From DAOUBP01 sp964513075 (lineage in GTDB: Bacteria > Chloroflexota > Anaerolineae > CG2-30-64-16), in contig CAZELR010000010.1 of NCBI GenBank assembly GCA_964513075.1, positions 1 through 64,000 of the forward strand: a stretch of 64,000 nucleotides of DNA, given 5' to 3'. The position numbers were made by a program, and so were the translations under genes. Position 1 is the first letter of the stretch; each line of letters opens with the position of its first letter. The notes under the pieces are model-generated. The model was not told the origin of the DNA, searched no databases, and was given only the letters and a program-made list of their open reading frames with translations. This document shows, piece after piece, positions 33,172 through 41,700 of this stretch.

Positions 33172-33221
33172 ATTATATCCCAACCTCTTGGCCTGTCAAA
33201 TTTCCAGAACGAACGTTCTGG
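33172..33221 (-). promoter_or_regulatory. ssb promoter with adjacent GAAC-N4-GTTC dyad
   Basis: On the minus strand, TTGACA (33194-33199) and TATAAT (33172-33177) are consensus boxes with a 16-bp spacer. Just upstream, 33204-33221 is a perfect dyad (CCAGAAC-GAAC-GTTCTGG). It fits the GAAC-N4-GTTC pattern known for LexA in Gram-positive bacteria, so SOS control of ssb is a fair inference. Confidence 0.7.
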
Positions 33222-33235
33222 AATGCTTGTTCGAC

Positions 33236-34327
<1,092 letters not shown>

Positions 34328-34339
34328 CCCGACCTCCGT

Positions 34340-34528
34340 TCCCTCGTCCTTCATCCTTCATCCTTCATCCTTCATCCTTCGTCCTTCATCCCTCGTCCTT
34401 CGTCCCTCGTCCTTCATCCTCCATCCTTCGTCCTCCATCCTTCATCCTCCATCCTTCGTCCTCCATCCTTCGTCCTTCATCCTTCGTCCTCCGTCCTTCG
34501 TCCTTCGTCCTCCATCCTTCATCCTTCA
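34340..34528. repeat. Dense TCCTTCA/TCCTTCG heptamer array in the thiamine operon
   Basis: About 27 uninterrupted 7-bp units, mixing TCCTTCA, TCCTTCG, TCCTCCA and TCCCTCG, fill nearly the whole gap between thiP and thiQ. The thiP stop (TGA, 34526-34528) is formed at the first unit. The phase is kept across the array, which points to slippage or copying in whole units. Confidence 0.95.
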
Positions 34529-36202
34529 AAACTCCCCTCCCTCGCCCACCCTGAACCGCTCGATCAACAGGAACCCAACCGCGCACACCAGCATCAGCAG
34601 CGTGCTCATGGCCAGCGCCTGGCCGTAATTCAATGCGCCTGGCTGGCCGAGGAGCCGGAAAATCACCAGCGGCATGGTAGGGAATTCGGGCCGCGCAATC
34701 AGCAGCGTTGCACCGAACTCGCCCATGCTCATCGTGAACGCAAAGATCGCCGCCACCAGCAGCGCGCGGGCGATGATGGGCAGCTCCACTTCACGCCAGA
34801 CGCGCCAGGGGGACGCGCCCAGCACGGCCGCGGTCTCGCGCCAGGCAGGGTTCAGCCCGCGCAGCACCGGCAGCAGCGTACGCACCACGAACGGGAAAGC
34901 CACCAGGGTGTGCGCGATCGGCACCAGGACCGGCGAAGCGCGCAAGTTCAGCGGCGGTTGGCCCAGCGCCAACAGGTAGCCGAAGCCCAGCGTCACCGCT
35001 GAAGTGCCCAGCGGCAGCAGCACTACCGGGTCCAGCAGGCGGCCGAACTTGCCCCGCGTGCGAGCCAACATGAAGGCCGTCAGGGTGCCCAGCAGCAGTG
35101 CCAGCCCGGTCGTCAGCACCGCAAAGATCAGGCTATTACGGATTGCCGTCACGGGCGGCACGAAGAAGATCGAGCTGGTCCGGTTGACGAATAACTCGTG
35201 GTAGTAGCGCAGCGGGCTGTCCGCGGCCAGCGAGCGTGTGGCCAGCGCAGCCAGCGGCGCGGCAAGGAAGAGCAGCAGCCCGGCCACTGTGGCCGCAACT
35301 AGCGCAGCCCGTCCCAGTGTATTGGGCAGCACGGCCGTGGACGCGGCGGGCCGCAGGTTGAGAGGCAGCGCAGTGCGCGCCTGCGCGCGGGTATACACGG
35401 CCATCACCACGAAGGTGAGGGCCATCTGCGCTAAACTGATCGCCGCCGCTTCCGGTAACCTGAACAGCGTCACCGCCTGGCGATAGATTTCCACTTCCAG
35501 CGTGGCGAAGCGCGGCCCGCCCAGCACCAGGATCACGCCGAAGCTGGTAAAGCAAAACAGGAAGATCAGCAGCGCGGCCGCGGCGACGGATGGCAGCAGC
35601 AACGGCAGCGTGACCTCTCGGAAGACGCGCGCGCGCCCCCCGCCGAGCACGCGGCCCGCTTCCGACAGCCGAGGATCCAGGTTGGCCCAGAACCCTCCCA
35701 CGATCCTGACGACGACCGTGGTATTGTAGAACGCGTGGGCCGTCAAGATCAGCCAGATGGTCTGCTGCAAGCGGATGGGCGGCTGGCTCAGGTCGAACCA
35801 GTTCATCAATTGGCTGTTGAGCACCCCGCGCGGCCCCAGCAGCGCTGTGAAGGCGGTGGCCACTACCATGGCGGGCATCACGAATGGGATGGTGGTCAGG
35901 GCGCGCAGCAGGCTTTTGCCGGGGAAGTGGTAGCGTGCAAAGACGAATGCGGCCGGCATGCCCAGGGCCAGGGTCAGCGCGGTGGAGGCGATCGCTTGCC
36001 AAGTGGTAAACCACAGCGCGCTGCCAAAGTACGGCTCGCGCCAGAGATTTGCCATCGGCGCCAGGTTCAATTGGCCTTCGGGTGCAAAACTCCTCACCAG
36101 CACGGCCGCCAGAGGATAGAAAAAGAAGATCCCCAAGAAGCCCAGAACCGGGAGAAAGAGTAAGGACGAGGCATTTCTTCCACGTTTTGTCGCAACCAAC
36201 AT
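34526..36202 (-). CDS. thiP: Thiamine ABC transporter, permease
   Basis: A 558-residue permease with about 12 membrane segments in two halves. Each half carries a binding-protein-dependent transport motif: first SEAGRVLGGGRARVFREVTLPLLLP near residue 175, then RETAAVLGASPWRVWREVELPIIA near 455. This two-domain layout is shared by ThiP and FbpB. The adjoining ThiB and the upstream TPP riboswitch make thiamine (or its phosphates) the likely substrate. GGAG precedes the ATG. The last residues GEGGEF lead into the heptamer array, which provides the stop. Confidence 0.93.
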   Translation of the reverse strand: MLVATKRGRNASSLLFLPVLGFLGIFFFYPLAAVLVRSFAPEGQLNLAPMANLWREPYFGSALWFTTWQAIASTALTLALGMPAAFVFARYHFPGKSLLRALTTIPFVMPAMVVATAFTALLGPRGVLNSQLMNWFDLSQPPIRLQQTIWLILTAHAFYNTTVVVRIVGGFWANLDPRLSEAGRVLGGGRARVFREVTLPLLLPSVAAAALLIFLFCFTSFGVILVLGGPRFATLEVEIYRQAVTLFRLPEAAAISLAQMALTFVVMAVYTRAQARTALPLNLRPAASTAVLPNTLGRAALVAATVAGLLLFLAAPLAALATRSLAADSPLRYYHELFVNRTSSIFFVPPVTAIRNSLIFAVLTTGLALLLGTLTAFMLARTRGKFGRLLDPVVLLPLGTSAVTLGFGYLLALGQPPLNLRASPVLVPIAHTLVAFPFVVRTLLPVLRGLNPAWRETAAVLGASPWRVWREVELPIIARALLVAAIFAFTMSMGEFGATLLIARPEFPTMPLVIFRLLGQPGALNYGQALAMSTLLMLVCAVGFLLIERFRVGEGGEF

Positions 36203-36260
36203 GCTTACTCCGAAAACGAAGCTGCGCTGGCCGGATTCGTCACGGAATCCCGCGCCCCGG

Positions 36261-37403
36261 CTACCTTAACACCACATCTGTCCACGCCAGCAGCCACTTC
36301 TCGCGACCGGCTTCGATCTGTGCGGGCGTCAGTGTGACCGCGTCAGATGGCACCTGGGCAAAGTCGATGAAGACGGGTGGTTGTGATGTCGCAGCACGCG
36401 CCGGATAGACCCACATCTGCAGCGGAATATCCGTTTGAAAAGTCTCACCCAGCATGAAGTCCACCCACTGGCGCGCTAGTTCGGGTTCGCGCGCGCCTTT
36501 CAGAACGCCGACAAACTCAACTTGCCGGAAGCTGCCACCGGGAAGAAACAGGTTGCCGGTGGGCGAATCGGTCGGTTGCGGGTCGGCGAAGAAGACCTCG
36601 GCAGCCGGGCTGGTGGCGTAACTCACCACCAGGGGGTGGTCGCCTTCGCCGCTGCCGCCGCTGAACTGCCCGTAGTAGGCGTCTTGCCAGCCGTCGGTCA
36701 CGAACACATCGTTGGCGCGCAGGTCGCGCCAGAAATCCAGATAGGTGTAACTTCCCGTCTCGCCGAAAGCGGCGATGGTGGTCAGCAGGAAAGCCAGCCC
36801 CGGCGAAGAGGTGGCCGGGTTTTCCACCACCAGCAGACCGTTGTAAGCCGGGTTGGTCAGATCACGCAGCGAGGTGGGCAACGGAATCTGGTTATCGGCG
36901 AAGTACGCTTTGTCGTAATTGATCGTGACATAGCCGAAGTCTGCCGGTAACAGACGGCTGCTCGGGTCCAGTTTCAGGCCATCGGGGATGCCTGCCAGCA
37001 GGGGGGATGCGTAGGCCTCGAAGATATCGCCGGCCAGGGCACGGCTCAGAAAGGTGTTATCCACGCCGAAGAACACGTCGGCCAGCGGGTTGCCCTTGCT
37101 CAGGATGGCCTTGTTCAGCGCCAGACCGGCATCCCCCGACTTCAGAAACTGCACCGTGCAGCCGCACTGCGCCTGGAAGGCCGCCACCACTCCTTCGCTG
37201 ACGCTGAAGCTATCGTGCGTCATGACTGTTACCGTGCGTCCTGTCGCCGGCATGGGCGCCACGGTCGCGGCCGCAGTGGGCGCCGCGGCCGTGGCGCCCA
37301 CCGCCGGGGCCGCAGTCGGTGTGGGCGTAGGCGTCGTGACGCAGCTGGTCAGGACTGCCAGTAAAGCCAGAATAGCGACGATAGATAGTTTATGCCTCAC
37401 CAT
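36261..37403 (-). CDS. thiB: Thiamine ABC transporter, substrate-binding lipoprotein
   Basis: A 380-residue extracytoplasmic binding protein. The signal peptide ends in a lipobox LTSC with C21 as the lipidated residue, followed by a Thr/Pro/Ala linker (22-55). The binding domain starts TVTVMTHDSFSVSEGVVAAFQAQCGCTV, close to ThiB/TbpA, and includes DVFFGVDNTFLSRAL and GYVTINYDK. Lipid anchoring fits a cell with no outer membrane, though it does not prove it. GGAGG precedes the ATG. It lies between the pyrophosphokinase and the permease genes. Confidence 0.94.
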   Translation of the reverse strand: MVRHKLSIVAILALLAVLTSCVTTPTPTPTAAPAVGATAAAPTAAATVAPMPATGRTVTVMTHDSFSVSEGVVAAFQAQCGCTVQFLKSGDAGLALNKAILSKGNPLADVFFGVDNTFLSRALAGDIFEAYASPLLAGIPDGLKLDPSSRLLPADFGYVTINYDKAYFADNQIPLPTSLRDLTNPAYNGLLVVENPATSSPGLAFLLTTIAAFGETGSYTYLDFWRDLRANDVFVTDGWQDAYYGQFSGGSGEGDHPLVVSYATSPAAEVFFADPQPTDSPTGNLFLPGGSFRQVEFVGVLKGAREPELARQWVDFMLGETFQTDIPLQMWVYPARAATSQPPVFIDFAQVPSDAVTLTPAQIEAGREKWLLAWTDVVLR

Positions 37404-37450
37404 GATTAGCCTCCGCGTTGAAAGTCAATCCGGAAATTCAGCTGTGCACC

Positions 37451-38104
37451 CTAAGCCGTCTGAAGCACCAACAGCCTGCCATGCTGCAGCATGATCTCAG
37501 CCTCATGCAGCAGTAGTACGTTGCTGACGCCGCGCGCGCTGCCGGCGAACAACGTCTCATCTTCCAGCGGATAGCGCAATCCGCGTGTGCTCACGCCTCT
37601 AGCGTCGCTCCCTAACGGCAGCAGTGACACAAGGTCGCCGGGCATCCCCGTGAGCGTCAGTCGCGCCGGGTCGCGAGCGGTCGTAGGGCCCCGCAGCAGC
37701 CGAACGAGCTCGGGCCCATCGACCAATGTGACATGCCGGTCGATCAGGTCCGCGCGGGCCAGGAGGAGCACGTTGGCCAGCAGGTGGTCGGTCCGGCCCC
37801 CAAGCGCGCCACAGATGATGATCTCCTGGGGTTCGGCGGCCAATGCCTGTGTCAGCGCCAGTTCCAGGTCTGTTTCGTCCTTATCGGTGGGCGCCTTCAG
37901 CGTAGGCGTTCCGTCCGCCTCTATGGCGGCGGCTGTCCCTGCGGGCAGCGAGTCGAGATCGCCGACCAACAGGTGGATTGGCCAGCCCCAGGCCCGCGCG
38001 TGCTGCGCGCCCAAATCCGCTGCGATCACGCGATCTCCAACGTGCGGAGCCAGATGGATGGGCTTCTGTGCCGCAGGACTGCCCCCGACGATGAAAACTC
38101 GCAT
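37451..38104 (-). CDS. Thiamine pyrophosphokinase
   Basis: A 217-residue TPK (ThiN/Thi80 type) that converts thiamine and ATP to TPP. GDLDSLP and the DKDETDLELAL motif supply the Mg/ATP-binding acidic residues, then GALGGRTDHLLANVLLL. The ATG at 38104 follows GAGGATGCT; longer upstream frames run through the riboswitch and are rejected. It is the first gene of the operon, so one TPP riboswitch controls both thiamine uptake and its activation. Confidence 0.94.
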   Translation of the reverse strand: MRVFIVGGSPAAQKPIHLAPHVGDRVIAADLGAQHARAWGWPIHLLVGDLDSLPAGTAAAIEADGTPTLKAPTDKDETDLELALTQALAAEPQEIIICGALGGRTDHLLANVLLLARADLIDRHVTLVDGPELVRLLRGPTTARDPARLTLTGMPGDLVSLLPLGSDARGVSTRGLRYPLEDETLFAGSARGVSNVLLLHEAEIMLQHGRLLVLQTA

Positions 38105-38122
38105 AGCATCCTCGCAACCAAC

Positions 38123-38148
38123 AAAAAAAGCGACCCCCTTCGGGTCGC
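38123..38148 (-). terminator. Expression-platform terminator of the TPP riboswitch
   Basis: On the minus strand the hairpin GCGACCC-GAAGG-GGGTCGC (38130-38148) is followed by T7 (38123-38129). It lies between the aptamer and the thiamine pyrophosphokinase start codon, as expected when TPP binding ends transcription. Confidence 0.9.
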
Positions 38149-38159
38149 TGCGTCTTCTG

Positions 38160-38272
38160 GTCTGCATCCCTACGCCGGCATTACCCGTCAGGTTCATGGG
38201 GTCGCCGGCATGTCGTTCCTGGAGTAGGAACAGGGCCGACCTCTCAGCCAGGCTCACCTGGCTCCCCCTGCG
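38160..38272 (-). promoter_or_regulatory. TPP riboswitch aptamer (THI element)
   Basis: Read on the minus strand, it has the 5' GGGGGAGCC piece, the conserved CTGAGA after an apical GAGCCTGG stem, and the 3' ACCTGA...GGGTAATGCCGGCGTAGGGA core. These are the invariant parts of the TPP aptamer. An extra stem-loop lies between the two halves (38195-38230). Binding of TPP would favour the terminator at 38123-38148 and switch off the four-gene thiamine operon. Confidence 0.96.
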
Positions 38273-38333
38273 CGGCGTTTTTCGCCCAAGGTGCAGGCTG
38301 AAAACGCCGATGTGCTTTCGTTAACTATGAACA

Positions 38334-38362
38334 AAAATATCACACACGCGTCTTGATGTCAA
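38334..38362 (-). promoter_or_regulatory. Promoter of the thiamine operon
   Basis: On the minus strand TTGACA (38357-38362) and TATTTT (38334-38339) are separated by 17 bp. The predicted start is about 55 bases before the aptamer. Confidence 0.7.
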
Positions 38363-38410
38363 ACCTGCTGAGTATGAATGAAGTGTCATCGTTTTTGCCC
38401 GTTGAAAGCG

Positions 38411-38439
38411 TTGACACGCCTAAGATACAATGCTATAAT
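38411..38439 (+). promoter_or_regulatory. Perfect sigma-70 promoter of the PEP-CTERM protein gene
   Basis: TTGACA (38411-38416) and TATAAT (38434-38439) match consensus fully with a 17-bp spacer. The expected start near 38446 leaves a leader of about 290 nt before the ATG. Confidence 0.85.
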
Positions 38440-38560
38440 GCACGCGTTCTCTGATGGTTCACCGAGTGCTTCAGTGAAATTTCCAGCGGAGGCGGCCTCT
38501 TGTTTGTCGTTTTATCCAGGACAGTTCAAACGCGCCGGGTTGGGATAACTTCTTGTGCTG

Positions 38561-38599
38561 CGGGGAAGTCTTGCGAAGCGTCCCCGGCTGGCCTTTTTT
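38561..38599 (+). promoter_or_regulatory. Terminator-like hairpin in the long leader
   Basis: CGGGGA (38561-38566) pairs with TCCCCG (38581-38586), with an inner CTT/AAG, and T6 follows at 38594-38599. It sits about 115 nt into the leader of the giant surface-protein gene. It could be an attenuator; I do not recognise a known riboswitch around it. Confidence 0.45.
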
Positions 38600-38735
38600 C
38601 CTGCGCGTGTTGGACGCCTTGTCCTGGCATCGGTCTCCCTTGGCAAGCGGTACACATTAACCAGAATTTCTCGATTGAGGTTGCGCGTCCTACTTACACT
38701 TCGCTTTCTTGAATCCACCACCATGGAGGAATAGT

Positions 38736-41700
38736 ATGTCTTCAAGATCTCAGCCACGCAAGATGCTCCCTTTGGTATTGTTGTTGATGATGGTTTTGGC
38801 GATGACCCTGACCACATCCGGCGTCGCCCTTGCTGAGGGCGCGCCCCACAATTTGGTGCCCGGCTATCCCATGTATGGTTGTTATGACGTCATAACGACT
38901 GGAACCGGCATGTGGGGCGGCGGCACACCTTACCTCATGGAGTTGGGCGTCCCCGGCCCTGTTGTCGATGCTTACTTGACCTGGATCGGCACCGAGGACA
39001 GCGATGCACCGGGTGCGCCAAATCAGAGTGACCTGACCGTCAACGGTACACCGGTGGTCGGCGCGCTGGTGGACCAGAAGAGTCTCGGTCCAAACAATCC
39101 GGACTGGTACATGTGGCGCGCCAAGGTAGGGCCAGGTGGCGCCAACCTGATCTCTCAGGGCCTCAACAAGCTGAACATCTCCGGCTGGAGCTATCTCTAT
39201 TCGTCTCCGGCCGACTCGCGGCGCAACGGCATTGCGCTGGTAGTCGTGTACGCTACCGGAACCTGCACCCGCCCGAACCAAATAAACCTGATGGATAGCA
39301 TGGACTACTACTGGGAGCTGTGGGACAACGGCGCTGAGGGCACGACCGACGCGCTCACCTTCACCTTCCCGCCGGCTCCGGTAGATCGCGATGCGACCGT
39401 CTGGCTCCACCACGCCGGCGCGGATCATATTCATCCCTGCCGTCAAGAAAATTTATGGGCCGCGATTGGCAGCGGCCAGCCACCCACCGAGATTGTCAAC
39501 TACTGGCTCTCCCCGCCTGCCGGCATTAACGGCGGCAGGCGCGTGGTAGAGAATGGGTTCAACCCTGCTTCCTGCGGCGACACGAACTCCGCCTGGCCCG
39601 TCACTTCGTTAGTGGGTTGGTTGGAAGGCGCAGGGCCCACGCCCAACGTGGGTGGCAATGTCGCCCCCGAATGGGGATTCATCAAGATTAAGGTCAGAAT
39701 CCCTGCTGGCGCGACCTGGCTGGTGCTGGAGGGCGAGTCGGAAAAGACCGGAAGCAGCAACCTTTCCGCCACCGGCGAGAGCGGTGCTTTGTTCGGCCAG
39801 TTCTCCATTCCTCTGTATAACCCGGAGCTGAAGGTCACCAAGACCGACGGTGTCGACCTGGCGGCCCCTGGCGATCAGCTCACCTACACCATCAATTATG
39901 AGAACTACGGTTACGGCGTAGCTGATAACACCGTGATCGTTGACACGCTGCCTCAGAAGGTCAGCTTCGTCAGCGCCACCAACGGCGGTGTTTACGACGC
40001 CGCCACCCGCACAGTGACGTGGAACCTCGGTTCGCTCGCCATCGGTCAGCAGGGACAGGTGGCTGTCACCGTGGCGCTTGATCCGATCTTCGAACCTGGC
40101 ACCACCACGCTCACCAATGCGGTGGCAATTAGCACCACCACGCCGGGCGAGTTGGACCCGAGTGACAACACAGACACCGACGAGACCAATGTGTCCGCGG
40201 CCGCCGAGTTGCAGATCGACAAGACGGGGGCTCCGAACCCGGTTGATGCCGGCGGAGATCTGACCTATACCGTCGATTGGACCGTTAGCGGCAACGCTTA
40301 TGCACACGGCGTAAGCATCGTCGATACGCTGCCGTCCAACGTCGTCTTCGTCAGCGCCACCAATTCAGGCGTCTATAACCCGGTGCATCACACCGTGACC
40401 TGGTCGGTAGGTGAGGTCACGCCGGTGACCAGCGGCTCTTATCAGGTAGCGGTCAAGGTCAAGAGCCCGCTGTACAACGGCACCCAGATCGAGAATACGG
40501 TCGTCATCAGCGACGCAGCCGGCGATACGGATGATGCCAGCTTCGTCAGCACGGTGCGGAGCAGCCACCAGCTGGCGATCGATAAGTCGGCAACTCCGGA
40601 GCCGGTGGATGCGGGCGGCTTACTGACCTACAAGATCGACTGGTCGGTGACGGGCAACGAGCCGGCGAAGAATGCGGTCATTGTTGACACGCTGCCGGCC
40701 CAGGTCACGGTGCTGGATGCGGGCGGCGGCACCTATAATGCTGCGGCGCACACCATCACCTGGCAGCTCGGCGAGGTGATGACGCCCCAGAGCGGCAGCT
40801 TCACCGTCGTAGTGCGGGTGGCAACCCCGTTGTACAACGGCACGCAGTTCGTCAACACGGTGAATTTCAGCGACCAGACCCCCGGCTCCACACCGGTGAA
40901 CGATACCGTTACGAGCACGGTGCGCGCTGACCATACGCTGTGGCTCAGCAAGGATGACAATCCCGACCTGGTGGCGAAGGGCGCCGAACTGACCTATACG
41001 CTCCAATGGAGTGTGACGGGCAACGAGCCGGCTGACAACGTCGTCCTCGTTGACAACCTGCCCTTTGGCACCCAATTCGTTAGCGCCTCTAATGGCGGCG
41101 TCTTTAACCCGGCGACCCGGGTCATCACCTGGAACCTGGGCAACAAGGTGCCGGGTGACAGCGGCACGGTAACGCTGGTGGTCAAAGTCAACCGGGACTT
41201 CCCGAACGGCATCCCCATCGTGAACAAGGCGATCATCAGCGATGATAAGCCTGGCAAGGAGAAGGAAGCTGACGAGGAGACCGGCGTGATTCAAACGGCC
41301 GAGGGCTCCATCGGCGATACGGTCTGGATGGACCTGAACGGCAACGGGATCCAGGAACCCGGTGAACCCGGCCTGGCCGGTGTGGGCCTGACGCTGTCTG
41401 CTGCCGGCCCCGATGGCCTGTGTGGCACGGCCGATGACACGGTGGTGGCGAACACCGTCACCGATGCCAATGGCAAGTACACCTTTGGCCAGGTGCCGGC
41501 TGGCACCTATTGTGTCGCGGTAGACGATGCCACGCTGCCCGCTGGGCTGAGCCTGGTCAGCGGAACCGATCCTCACGGCCCGATTGTACTGGCCGAGGGC
41601 CAGGCTTACAAGGACGCTGACTTCGGCTACGGCAGCAGCAATCTGGGCGCCATCGGCGATCGGGTTTGGAGCGACGCCAACGGCAACGGCGTTCAGGATC

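Noticed and set aside
34340..34528. Possible CRISPR array
   Set aside because: The period is 7 bp with no unique spacers and no cas genes nearby; it is a simple tandem repeat.
38105..38257. N-terminal extension of thiamine pyrophosphokinase
   Set aside because: The open frame upstream of 38104 runs through the riboswitch and its terminator, and the family start MRVFIVGG has a ribosome site directly before it.
38446..38735. c-di-GMP-I riboswitch in the surface-protein leader
   Set aside because: I could not find the conserved aptamer core by eye; only a terminator-like hairpin is supported.
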